Assembly: GCA_024704765.1 (NCBI GenBank)
Contig: JAKMXF010000323.1
Span: 62,001 to 126,000, forward strand
DNA length: 64,000 bases
Reading direction: 5' to 3'
Source of the DNA: Oopsacas minuta
Lineage: Eukaryota > Porifera > Hexactinellida > Lyssacinosida > Leucopsacidae
In this document: positions 1 to 11,399 of the stretch, piece after piece
Layout of the letters: the number at the start of each line of letters is the position of its first letter
Numbering within the stretch: position 1 is the stretch's first letter
Notes under the pieces: model-generated
Database searches by the model: none
What the model was told of the DNA's origin: nothing
Seen by the model: only the letters and a program-made list of their open reading frames with translations
Position numbers and translations under genes: made by a program

Positions 1-149
1 TTAAATCAAAAGTTTGATAGCAAAGTATTTTCCTATCCTTAAATCCATAGCATTTCCATTGATCGAATTGTTTTGCCGTTGAGTTATGCCATGTTTCCTT
101 TCGTAATATCCGTATCCTGTATGATTCTGAGCGAGAGAGTTCAGAAAAG

Positions 150-990
150 TTGACCCCACGTTTGACGTTGAAATCATTTACCCTCCCAGCCTTGAGCGTC
201 AGAATGTTAAGTAAGTATTGAAAATAGTTCATGAATCCACCATTGCTAATTTGACAATCAGAATGATCTACGTTCTACAGCTTTAAAGCTGACACATGTT
301 TTTTGTTGGAATTCACCTCTCTGTGTGCAAAATCTTTAATGTCAAACGGCCGAACAAATATGTTCTTTTGGATGATCCGTTTTCCAAACTTTTGACAAAA
401 AATGACGAGCGCTTTACTTTTCTAACTCTACTAATTTATTGGTTAGATGCTTGGCAATCCCTTCCTTAGAAAGGCGCAAGCTAATCAAGCAGGCATTCAC
501 AAACTTCAGGCATGTATGTGCACAGTTGCCTCAAATTACCAAATATCTAACAGAGAACTGCGGCTATTATTAGCTATTAACATCATTCTTGCAAACAAAC
601 CTATTGGAGCACCATTTTGGTCTCCATTCTATCACGTCGGGTGCTAATTATCAAATCTCATATCTTCAAAACTTAGATTCAGAACGCCGCCTCAAAGTTT
701 CCAACATTTAGAAATTTATTCAACTAGACATTTTCTAGCAGTTCTTCTTTCCAGGATTCATTGAATCTTTCTCATTTGTGAGTTATGCGGAGTCAAATAT
801 TGAAGTCGATCCTGATCCATTGATTAGAATATCAGATTTATCTGTCGTTGACTGTAGTAGGAAGATGTTACAATCATTAGTGTTTATGGCTGGGTATTCA
901 ACAGGAATCCAATTCAGTACATGTTTTTACAACTCTCCATTTGCGGTGGTTGAAATACCCTTTCAAGTTAGTCCTCGAGTCAATCCTTAA
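150..990 (+). pseudogene. P-element-like transposase remnant
   Basis: Conceptual translation in shifting frames gives a chain resembling the C-terminal half of P-element/THAP9-type transposases. About 325-450 encodes KRPNKYVLLDDPFSKLLTKN followed by a Trp-Leu-Asp-Ala-Trp stretch. About 608-710 encodes LEHHFGLHSITSGANYQISY and then LDSERRLKVSN, which recalls the LExxFGxYRxxSGxxY motif of this superfamily. An ORF at 778-990 ends with a segment like the family's AGY repeat (LQSLVFMAGYSTG). Several stops and frameshifts break it, and no THAP domain is visible, so the 5' half is missing or lies outside the window. The family call is from memory of motifs; no ends or duplications were found. Confidence 0.55.
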
Positions 991-1077
991 GGTTTGGAAA
1001 TTATTCTTTATCATAGTGAATAACAACGACCTAAAGTCCATTTTAGTAGAAGGACCATCCAGAAAAAAAATCTAGAC

Positions 1078-2120
1078 CATAGCCTACTAAACATAAGGCC
1101 TAACAGTTACTCGATTTGTGGCACAGGGGTGCGGTGTTAGCTGAAAGCATTTATAGACATAGTTTCTTTAGTACAGAAAAATGCATTTTTGGCTGAATAA
1201 GTGTTTTGCAGATTTGTAGGACATCAAATTACACAAATAAATGGGAATAACTTTTAGGAATGTGCAAAAATATGTGCCTAGTAAGCATTCATTTTGTAAA
1301 ATATATCATTCTTTGATACCTTGTAGAACGTTTAATATTGCATTTACCAACTCAAAGTGAATAAATGAAATGATCTATAGATCCTTTTATACAAAATGTC
1401 AAAAATTTGTCATTCAAAAGTTGGCTTGTTGTTGAGTTAAGGTAGAGGCCATGGATGGCAATTTTTTATGAATATTCAATTATAACTAGAGAATCATTAA
1501 AATTATCGTAAAATCAGCGAAGGCAATTTATACTATTTACTCGACTTCTCACACTCTTGCAATACATTTTGATATGATATCTCTCACCAATGTGACGATG
1601 TCCATATATGGTCATTTTCAATATTCTGCAATACTCTTCAATTATTTCATTTCTAAATGTATCACAAGGGTATGGGAAGTCGAAAAAATAGTATAAATAG
1701 GCTATCCTGATTTACGATAACTGTAATGATTCTCGTGTTATAGTTGAATATTCATAAAAACTTGCCATCCATGGTCTCTACGTTAACCCAATAACGAGCC
1801 AACTTTTGAATGACAAATTTTTGACATTTTGTATAAAAGGATCTATAAATCATTTCATTTATTCACTTTGAGTTGATAAATGCAATATTCAACATTCTAC
1901 AAGGCATCAAAGAATGACATATTTTGCTAAATAAATGCTTGCTAGACAGATATTTTTATACATTTCTAAAGGTTTTTACCATTTATTTGTGTAAAATTTG
2001 ATGTCCTACAAATCTGCAAAACATTTACTCAGGCAAAAATGCACCTTTTCTACAATAAAGAAACCATGTATATAAATGCCTGCTACTTTTACTGTTAGGC
2101 CTTATATTTAGTAGGCTATG
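1078..2120. mobile_element. 1.04-kb foldback element with 7-bp TSD
   Basis: The left half from CATAGCCTACTAAACATAAG is the inverted complement of the right half, which ends CTTATATTTAGTAGGCTATG. Pairing runs almost to a short centre near 1560-1670. TCTAGAC sits directly outside both ends (1071-1077 and 2121-2127), a 7-bp target duplication. No ORF is present, so it is non-autonomous. Many mismatches and small indels show age. The same end sequence recurs at 30638 and 32696. Confidence 0.85.
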
Positions 2121-2127
2121 TCTAGAC

Positions 2128-2929
2128 CTATGAGGTACACTAATCTGAATCAGACCTAATGAGATGCCCAGTGGCTTAAATCTGTTTGAAAGCTTAGCTT
2201 GAACCGGTTGAAATGAAATGAATTTGAAATATTGACATTTATATTTTAGGAATTCATGAAGTATTCGAATTAGCTCCGAAAAATCTCTTTAGGGTCTACT
2301 CTGATTCCATTTGGGAGATGATAACTTTCAACATCCCCTAGGGACTTACGCTTATGCTCAGTACAATGAGTATGATTCTTAATGAGAATACACCTATAAA
2401 CCAGTTACCTGTGAAATGATTTGTCGATCAGATTATGAAAATTATGTAATATTTTGTTTCTATTCGAAAGGAATTTATAACTTTACTATTTTAACATTGT
2501 AAAATTGGAAATTCCTTTCGCACGACTAAATTTAAATAGGTTTCTGGTAAACAATAGTTAGTATATGGAGAACATTAATACAGTTGGGCAATGAGTAAAT
2601 TTGGAACAGCAATCACTTCCAATTTACCACCAATTTCTTCGAAACGCTTGAAGGTTGTAAATACAGGCTTTAATGTAATTAAGAATGAAATTCTATATAG
2701 ATGGTATTGACACATGAAAATAGATCTCACCAAGAATAGCCCAAATAATTCAGCAAAATTTGTAGATATGATCACCAATAAATAATTTCGGTATATAATA
2801 CAATTCTAAATAGATAGTATTCATTCTCGCCAAAGATGTCTGCACGATTCTAGCATATTTTGATTAACGAATAAGTACAAACTACTGTCAGCACAGGCCA
2901 ATAGATACTCAAGGGACCATGGTAATCAG
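2128..2929. other. AT-rich spacer, nothing recognised
   Basis: I see no coding similarity, repeat or RNA gene here. The short minus-strand ORF at 2575-2778 shows no family motif. Confidence 0.4.
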
Positions 2930-3800
2930 TGTTGCAGCAATCTGGGAATTTCATGACAGGAACGGGATATGATGGTCTTTTCTGGACGATCGGACTGGTC
3001 CAAACTGATGGATCGTTACAGACTACTAACATAAACCTGGTCAATTCGTGTTCATCGACCCTAAGGTTTTTTTCTCATGATCCGATATGACGGATCATCA
3101 GAAAGCTGCGAGCAAGATCCATGCCCTGCACGATAATGCGAAGCTTACACTCCAATAGAAGTGGTCACAGCGAAGGAGAAGGCGACAGAACAGGTGCAGA
3201 CAAAGCTAGAGGAGCACAAGGCGAATGTGTTGCTCTCTTCAACCTCTCTACGATCCTGAGATTAGAGCAAGTCTCCACGCGTAAGTCGGAAGCCATCCTT
3301 GCATGGGGAGAGCGGAACGGTCTGGACGGTACGAGCAGTTGGCGTTCGAATAACTACAACTGGCCCATCGCCACCGCAAACGTGCGTGCAGAGGCAGATG
3401 CTGAAGGCGCGTGTGTGGGGTTTGGAGTACAACGGAATTATGTTCGGGGCCACCTACTGAGGTAACACAAAGGAGTAAGTCCTCGAGGTGAAGGTCAAGG
3501 GTACTGTGGAGTTTGCCAGAATGCTGGATATGGCCGCTGATAGTTCAGGTGAGACCATCATAAACGTTCGAATTCAGCTGGTCACCGATCTCGATATGGA
3601 GGGCAAGAACCTTACCAAGTTAGCAAATGACGGTGCAGATGCGAAGACCCAAGGGCGCTGCCAAACTCCTATCTGACTTGGCCGAGGATCAGTCTTTACG
3701 AGCTACATTGTTCTGCACAGTATCAATCTCTCAGCTGTTGACGTGTTTGACGAAAGGTCCAACTGCCCACGTGGAAATTCCAATAAATAGTCACCTTTCT
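2930..3800 (+). other. GC-rich relic of unknown origin
   Basis: This stretch is clearly richer in G and C than its surroundings and has open frames on both strands: 114 aa at 3121-3465, 62 aa at 3488-3676, 76 aa at 3627-3857. One conceptual frame near 3090-3240 reads like an acidic, Lys/Glu-rich helical segment (KEKATEQVQTKLEEHKANV). I recognise no domain. It could be a degraded gag-like or other element gene, or DNA of foreign origin. Composition is the only firm evidence. Confidence 0.35.
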
Positions 3801-5530
3801 CTTAACATAATAGAGAATGGTTATTATTTAATGGAAGAAAAGAAATACAATATTTGAAAATACGGAGTCAAGATATTGTATTTGAATATATATAAGAAAA
3901 TAAATATATAAACATATTTGGCCCTGATACTTGACATTGTTCAGTCGAAATAATGAAAATTTCCCCATCAAATTAAAGCTGTTTCAGGAAGGAATCTACG
4001 AACTAAAATTTCAATGTTTCTACTTTGGGTAGAATTTCCACGGATATTTAACATCGTATTAAGTTAAAGTTAGTGTTGGAAGAAAAACTAAAAACTATTG
4101 TGTACTACCTGCAAGATATACTATGATCGCTAATTAAGGACAATGTATGATTTCAGAGAGGAACTTATATTTTGGGATTCAACGTTCATATTTTTGTTCA
4201 TCAAAATATTTGTGACAGGAAAGTTTCGGATATTTTACACTTTTTCTAGTATCATAGAAATAATTAAATAATGACACGATTTGGCTTGAAACGTATGAAA
4301 TGAAATATTTGCGAATGGCAAGTAAAAATCTTGACTCAGTAGATAACATTGATTTACCAAAAATATTTTGGGATGTAACATTTGCGTTTATCACCCCTTT
4401 CGATAGATGGTAATATTCTTAATATATCGACATCAGTAACCTTTAGACAGGTTAAGTAACAATTTCACTTCAGGTAGAATAAACATCCTACAAAATCACA
4501 CACTACGGCAATATCCGGGAATAGGCACAACTCCAAAATGTATTTGAATGCATTTTCCGAGACTCCATAACGGACAGAGTTGATATGAAAGGATCTTTTC
4601 GTTCAAAGGAGCTTTTCATTGTCCTGCGCTCAAAGGTTAGTCCGCTTGGTATTCTAGAGCATTTAACTGAGGATAGAGTCTTAGCAAAAGGGGGCACCGA
4701 ATGTACATTCTTTACTTAGGATACAAGATGCACCCAAGAATGGTGAGAGTCCATTAATTGAGGAATTGAATTTATCGATCGAACTACAACATGTAATTTA
4801 CTACAAGCTGATAGTATGTTAACTAATGGTTCAAAATCGTTCAAACAACATTTTAGAACCACAGAAATTTGGTATTAAGACGCTAGTCAGGAAAGAATCG
4901 CACATAACAAGTCTCTTGATACTCATAATGAGATCATCTTACATTTATGGAAAGCTATATACAATATATTTTAGAAATACTTGTGTTGTAGATGTAATAA
5001 CTTACATTTGTAAAGCACAACGTGGCATATCTAAGTCACTGAAAGGGGCTATATTATGTAAAAAGCAGGTGACACAACAATCAAGGAGAGACTTAGGGGA
5101 GTGGCTAATAAGTTCATAACAGCAATGAAGTTTCAGCTCAGGAGGCTACCCATCATCTTCTAAGTCTCTGCTCTGTCTGAATGCAGCTGGGCTAATGTTT
5201 ATTTAACACTAATCTGTTTGAAAAATGCGAAAGAAATTTAAAGTGAATGGCAGTTTTACAAAGTATGGCTCAAGACATTATAGTGACATTCTTTAGTCAG
5301 GTCTAATAGAACACGTCATGCATCAACATGATAAATTAAGGGACATTTGTTTAGCAAAATTAGCTTCAATGTGTGATTTCCAACCTACTCAGAGAATTAC
5401 TAAGATCAATCCTGAATTCCACCAGGATAAGTATGAAGATGAGACTAATCCTCTTCCACTAGGGCGTTCAATAAGTCTTGCGAGTGATATCATAGGACAT
5501 GATACAAACACTAGAAACTAATTCACTATA
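3801..5530. other. AT-rich intergenic DNA
   Basis: No convincing coding sequence, repeat ends or RNA gene were seen. The 97-aa ORF at 4826-5119 and the 67-aa ORF at 5318-5521 have no recognisable motif. Confidence 0.4.
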
Positions 5531-6599
5531 TTATTTATTCAAAGTAATCCCCTCCTGCAGATACACAAAGTTTTAATCTTTCTACCCATTTGTAAACACA
5601 TTTCTGTACTCTTCTTCGGGGATGGATTTGAATTACTGGTACAGGTCCGTTCCGATTGCTTGTAATGTGTTGAATCTTTGTCTTGAAGGTAGATTTTAAG
5701 CTTGGGGAACAGCCAAAAATAACACGGAGCTAGGTCTGGTGAGTATGGTGGATGGGGAAGTAATTCTAACCCTTCTACATCCAAGAAATCTTTGGTAAGC
5801 TTAGCTGTATGGGAACTGCCGTTATCAATTAAAATCTTCATTCCTCGAGTTCCTGTTTTCGGGCGGTACTTTCTATATTTTTTATCAAATTTGGAAGCAC
5901 TTGCTCTGTAAAGAAAATAGCAGTAACAGCCTTGCCGCTCTCACAAGGTAATTGCAAGACAATTCCATGACTACTGAAGAAGATGCTATACATAATCTTA
6001 GGTTTTCTGAAGTCGGGCCTAGGAATTTTGGCCGGTTATTCATCGCCCCTCACCATGATCGCTTCTAATAATTTCTATATGGTGTTGAATAGTACACCCA
6101 CGTCTGGTCACCAGTAAAAATCTCTGTTAGGCATCTAGAATTGCAGTTCTCATAAGTTTCCAAGAGTTTCTGGGCAATATTCAGTCGTTCCAACCTTGGA
6201 TTCTCACTGAGCTTATGTGGGACGCATTTCCCACAAATCGATCGGTAGCCAAGCTCAGTCGTCAGAATTCTGTAAATAGCTTCCCGATGAAATCTCCATT
6301 CTTTGTCCTAGCTGAATATCAGTAATGCACTTGTCTTCCATGACCGTACATTCAATGAATGCGATATTCTCTGAATTAGTGGCGGATACCGGTCTCCCAG
6401 TTCGAGGCAAATCTGTGGCATCAGAATCACCAGATCTAAACTGGGCAGCCCATCGCTATACAGTAGATTTGGAAGGGCAATCCATGCACAATTTCTTCTG
6501 TAACTCGCTGAAGATCTGTACTGGCTGGATCTTGAGTATTGTGCGAAACTCTATGTAAGCTCGCCATTTGAGGTTGAAATTATCATCCTTTGAAGCCAT
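5530..6599 (-). pseudogene. Mariner (IS630/Tc1/mariner) transposase relic
   Basis: Read on the minus strand from an ATG at 6599, the N-terminus is MASKDDNFNLKWRAYIEFRT with a helix-turn-helix region and the linker RTGRPVSATNSENI. Further on are a degraded GDQTWVY (first catalytic Asp, about 6100), an N-G-S-S-H-T block corresponding to the HxDNAxxH motif, and HPPYSPDLAPCYFWLFPKLK, the third-Asp signature (about 5700-5770). The order and spacing fit a DD34D mariner of about 340 residues. Several frameshifts and stops break the middle, so it cannot make an active enzyme. Terminal repeats were not delimited. Confidence 0.85.
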
Positions 6600-7030
6600 A
6601 CATTCAAGAGTGGGTTTAAATTGACTGCACGTAATTATCTCAAAAATTCATAAATTGCATTGAATAAGTTTGAAACTTTCAGTATACGGAGTTTAACTAT
6701 ATGGGCTTATAATATATGAAAGTTAAATCTATTACTTGATTATTCCTAAGATATATCATGACCCGCAAGACTTAATGAACGCCCTGAGAGGCTACGCCAA
6801 TTTGTTTCTATACAAAGATTCTGGGAAAATCTCCGCTGTATAGTTAAAATGATTGGATTCGTAGTTATAACATAATGCAGAAGGAGAACAGTTAATGTTT
6901 TATTATACTTGGAGGTTGCTTACGTTTGCTCTGATAGCTTTGACTATAAATCTACCTATGAGAGTAATATTGATGTTATTAGACAAAATAGATCTTGTTT
7001 TGAGAGCAAAGAGCAGACTAATAAATTAGG
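6600..7030. other. Spacer, nothing recognised
   Basis: AT-rich DNA between the mariner and the helicase relic; no motif or repeat was seen. Confidence 0.4.
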
Positions 7031-8610
7031 CTATAGTATGTCTTCGAAGACGTAGATTCTGATCAGCTAAACCTTGAAGGAATTGCTGTAGAGGAGATAG
7101 TGCACAATGAAGTTGTAGCTGTAGTTGAGGTTACTGACTATCTGGTCGACAATCCAGGCGATCAAACTTGGAATGTGGACCCTATTTCGGATATTCTTAC
7201 AAGGGATTCTTCAACGTCCTAATAGGATGGGTGATGATGGGTTTGGTGGAATGCGTCGCAAGTTGAACTCGATTCAGTATATAATATTCATGCATATATT
7301 AAACTCCTTCAAAAACAACAAACAACTTCCGATGTAGCAGTATATTGAGGGAAGTTCTGGAGTCGGTAAGAGTACTGTAATTAGAGCTTTGTTTAAAGGT
7401 TTAACAATGTAATTAACTTATTACCTAGTATTAATCCAGATGCTATTAAAATGTCAAATAGGCCCAACAAACAGAGCAGCTCATTATATCCGTGGTATGA
7501 CATTACATTCTTCCTTTGCTTTACCTGAATTTAATGGTGCAATGCATAATCTTTCTTCCGATATTTCGAGTTCTTCACGTAGTAAACTGTTGGGATTAGA
7601 GATAATCATAATTGATGAGATATCCATGGTTAGTAATATAGTATTATCTCAAAAGATTGTCGATTGAAAACAATATTTGACACCTTTCTTGATTTTTTGG
7701 AGGTATTTCTACTATATGTGTTGCTGATTTCCAGCAGTTAAGACCAATGAATGATAGATATGTCTTCCAAGTACCAAATTCACGTGAAAATTATGATTTA
7801 TTGGTTGGTCCATACCTTTGCACGAAGTTCTCATTTGTGGAAATAACTGAAAGAATTAGACAAAGATGATAAAGAGTTGCAATGGTTGAAATATCTCTGC
7901 TAACTGAACTATGACTAAGGATATTATCAATCACATAAATGGTAGACAAATCAGAAAAGACTCACAGACAAACTTCCTTCTAAGGCTATTCACCTCTTCA
8001 GTACCAATGCTAGTGTTGATACTCATAACGAGCCTGTTCTTAGTGTATTAGATGCGGAAGGGTGTAAATTTACAGCTATTGAATCTATAGCATGTGACGC
8101 TAGTGGAGAGTTAACGAAGAAATGATGGTGGTAATAAAACAGCTGAATGTCTCCGACAACCAGTGAGATTCTTAAGCGCAAGAGTTCGTGGATGGTCAGC
8201 CAAGCTATTGGTATGGACCAAGTTTAGCTAGTAGGTACTGAAGCATCTCATAATTGAATCATGTACGATTTAGAATTACATCATCTTCTACAACATCGTA
8301 AAATCGATAGCCCTACATTTGAATGGAGTAGATGGAGATATGATAGGATTCGAAAGAATTGTGAAGATTTATTTGAATTGCAAGTTTCGACTTGAGTATG
8401 AATATGACAATACATATAAGATTTGATTGAATTTGATCTGAATAAATATAATACAAATTCAGAGCTCAGAATATCGTAGAGGAATGAAGGAAGAAGATTT
8501 ATTTACTACTAGCTCGTAGTTTTAACAAAGTTCACGTCCCTAAGGGAATATACACCCCTGGAACCAAAACTGGAGTAGTGAAATCGATCGTATTAAATCC
8601 AGAAAATTAA
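7030..8610 (+). pseudogene. PIF1-like helicase relic (Helitron type)
   Basis: Frames joined across several frameshifts give a PIF1-family helicase. The Walker A motif YIEGSSGVGKSTVIRALFKG is at about 7344-7402. The ORF at 7440-7667 has the Helitron-type segment GPTNRAAHYIRGMTLHSSFA and the Walker B block IIIIDEISMVS. GGISTICVADFQQLRP follows at about 7700-7745. Downstream are IHLFSTNASVDTHNE (about 7990), LSARVRGWSA (about 8175) and SFNKVHVPKGIYTPGT (about 8520). Such proteins form the C-terminal part of Helitron Rep-helicases, and free-standing copies are also scattered in invertebrate genomes. No Rep domain lies on this strand next to it. The Helitron Rep part at 22.6-26.3 kb is on the other strand, so it is a separate copy. 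Confidence 0.8.
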
Positions 8611-8631
8611 CAATTTTAATAGCTAACTTAC

Positions 8632-9098
8632 TTTAGATCTAAGGCTCTTAGCAAATTCAGCAGCTCTCAAAAGGAGAGATGCATTACTAAGTCTAGTTCC
8701 ATCAACAGAATTTTTTGGAAGTTTGGCTTCTAATTGTTCAAGCATAGACTTAATTCCAAATCTTCGTTTGTGATCAGAAGAATACCTAAGTGAAATTGGA
8801 GGAGACTGAATGGGTAGTGGTAAAGAAATAGGAATTAGCGTATTCGAGTTAGATAAACCACAAGGAAGTGGGCCTTCAGTAATCCTGGGATTATTTGAGT
8901 TTGAATGGTTGCAAAATCGTTTTGAGGAAGGTACAGGTGATACAGAATCTGCAGTAGTATTTGATTTAGGGCTAGAAGAGAGGGGATTCCGAAAGTGCTC
9001 AAAAAAAGGGTGTAGTATTCGTTGTTGCGCAGTAACCTGCTCTTCTAACTGCATTAATCTTATTTGGAGACATTCAACAATCTTTCTCAAGTCTTCTT
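8632..9098 (-). CDS. bHLH protein exon (Mondo/MLX-like?)
   Basis: This is the best host-gene candidate in the window. The minus-strand frame is open for 161 codons. It opens with a heptad-like helix (EEDLRKIVECLQIRLMQLEE), continues through a Ser/Pro/Asn-rich linker, and ends in a basic helix-loop-helix segment: YSSDHKRRFGIKSMLEQLEA, a short loop, then SNASLLLRAAEFAKSLRSK. The basic region resembles the HxxxQKRRFNIK of MondoA/ChREBP-type factors, which bind E-boxes with an MLX partner; that assignment is tentative. The exon is bounded by a TTTGTATTTAG acceptor (AG at 9099-9100) and an AAA|GTAAGT donor (GT at 8630-8631). The frame has no stop or frameshift, unlike the surrounding relics. The exons before and after were not found. 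Confidence 0.6.
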
Positions 9099-9119
9099 CT
9101 AAATACAAACAATAATAAT

Positions 9120-10966
9120 AAAATTGTTAGAGAAAGTATTAAAGATGAACTGATAACAAAAAGAATTATTATTACCTGTATTACGAGAAATAAAATATAT
9201 CAAAAAGGGTCAAAGAATACAATATTGTGAAACACAAGGAGCCTGAAACAAATGAAATACCAATATTTTGACAAACTCAATTAATTTTCGATTTATACCC
9301 TCGTCGCAAATTGATTTTAAAGCGAGGAAACAAGGATGTGTAGTTGCCTCAGTAAATATTCCTACAATAGCGATATGAGAAGAGTGAAACGCGAGGAGGC
9401 TCCTCTGCCCCTCAATTATCTACATCTGCTATATTTTGACTACAACAATTTATCTTGTTAGAGTAAAAAAAAGAAGAATGGGAGTGATAAATATTGGGAA
9501 ATCCACTTCCCTCAGGAATTGACAACATTATAGGAATTTATACCAATATGACTCATCGCAGAATCAACACTACCATTGATGGAATCCAGAACTAATCCGA
9601 TTGGAGTGGCAAATACAATGATGTGGGATCCTAAGTGAATTACTACTATATACGAATTCTTAGAATTCAATAATTCATTTTATGAATTTTCTACTCAATG
9701 TTACTTATTCATAATTCAAAATCTTGATTTAGTCGCCAAATGTGCCGGTTTGGGAGAGAGATCGGGCCACTTGGGATGTTATTATCCAAATTTCACCTCA
9801 AAAATTTAAATAGCCACAAGTTTATATAAATTTAATTTAATATTTCCCATATATGATATTCTAAGAAAAAGTGGCCGTAACAGCATATATAATATAGTTT
9901 GAGGTTGAATACCATATAATATTTCTACGATATATAGCTTTATTTGTGCGATTTGACGATATGTATTATACAATTTTATCATAAATCTATTTGTACACTA
10001 CAACCAACTATCTAACAACTAAGATATGCTATAATTCAAAGTTATGCGTAGATTAAATTGTGCGAGATGCGAAAACCGCACATTCACAAGATTAAATATA
10101 TGCCACTAGTAAAGCTGTATAGGTAGTTGAGAATTGTTTTGATGTTAATTATTTACAACGAGTACCACAGTGAGCTATTATGCGAATAACTAGTATTAGG
10201 GTTTACGCGTTCAATTTTGTATATTGGCTTATACAATGCATTATTACTGTATTGTAAGTCGACTACAAAGGTTAGTTTGTTGATTTGATTTTGTTGTATC
10301 ACATCAGGTTTTCAATGTAAGACGTAATATTAATTACCATATACAGTAATACAGAAATCCAGCTATTCACTTAACTTAGTTGTTATTCGAAGAAAATTGA
10401 ATATAAGAATATACTATGCTAACTGAAGAATAGCTAACATGCGAGTATCATATTGATGAATTAATATTAAATACAAGGGGAATTCATCTAAGGACTTTGA
10501 GAATATTATTCGTCACGTTTTCTGCTTTCCTGTGGTTTAGATTATTCGTTTGATGGTCTACTTGACAACAAGTGGAACAAATGATGATCTTTCTGAATTT
10601 TTCATCCAGGATTGTACAACCATAGATGTAGAGCTTCATTGCAACATCTTTAACCTACTTAGAAAATATGATTTGTTACCAGTGCTTGTATTCGCACTTC
10701 CTCCTGGTTGGTGGAATAATACGTTCGTAAACCCATGGATACGCCTGCATAATATACTTCGATAATCTCACACCATTTGATGCTCAGTCTCCTTGAACAT
10801 CCCTGCTGCAACTTGGTAGATAAGGTTCAAGAGCCAATCTAAATCTTTAGATAAGAATGTAAGGTGCTACAGGAAATACATCAATGGCACTTGCAGGTTC
10901 GTGTGTAATCCCTCACCGTAGGTTTGTATTGTTGCTCATCAGCTCTTTTTCATCAGAGGTTAGGCC
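9120..10966. other. AT-rich DNA, possible intron
   Basis: If the bHLH exon is real, this lies upstream of it on the minus strand and could be intron or 5' flank. No further exon was recognised. The 71-aa plus-strand ORF at 10550-10765 has no known motif. Confidence 0.35.
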
Positions 10967-11290
10967 ATGTAATATAAACTACTTGTTTCTCATCCATTTT
11001 TTCTGCGAAATAGGGGCTGGGGGCGGCATTTTATATTTATTTTTTGCTTAGCGTAATTTCACTAATTTATTTAAACTATCTCGTTGATACGAATTTCTGA
11101 TAAGACGAACAATTTTCATACATAATCAGGTCCCTACAACCGTACTTGAATGGATATTACTCCGGTTTATGAACTCCGGAAAGGCGAATAAATTCTACTT
11201 GTACGCTCAGTTGGTGTTCGTATTATGCTTACACTGTATATGGGAAAACTAACATTCACTTCCTCTCTATAATCTGGATTATCGTACAAT
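10967..11290. repeat. Dispersed 320-bp repeat, copy 1
   Basis: This segment matches 51629-51954 in the opposite orientation over its whole length, with scattered mismatches. Shared blocks include the start at ACTTGTTTCTCATCC, GCTTAGCGTAATTT, CAGGTCCCTACAACCGTA and TTCATAAACCGGAGTAATAT (read on the minus strand here). No ORF is seen. It could be a solo terminal repeat or a non-autonomous element. Confidence 0.75.
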
Positions 11291-11399
11291 TATATGAGAG
11301 AGTTATAATTTGCAGTTTACATAAACGACTCAAACTATCTTTCTATGCTTTAAATGTAAATGAAATTATGGTAAACGTTCCTATGACTACTTGAACATG

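Noticed and set aside
3262-3453. Minus-strand ORF in the GC-rich island.
   Set aside because: High GC lowers stop frequency on both strands; no motif supports it.
4826-5119. 97-aa plus-strand ORF.
   Set aside because: No motif, no splice signals or repeats around it; could be chance.
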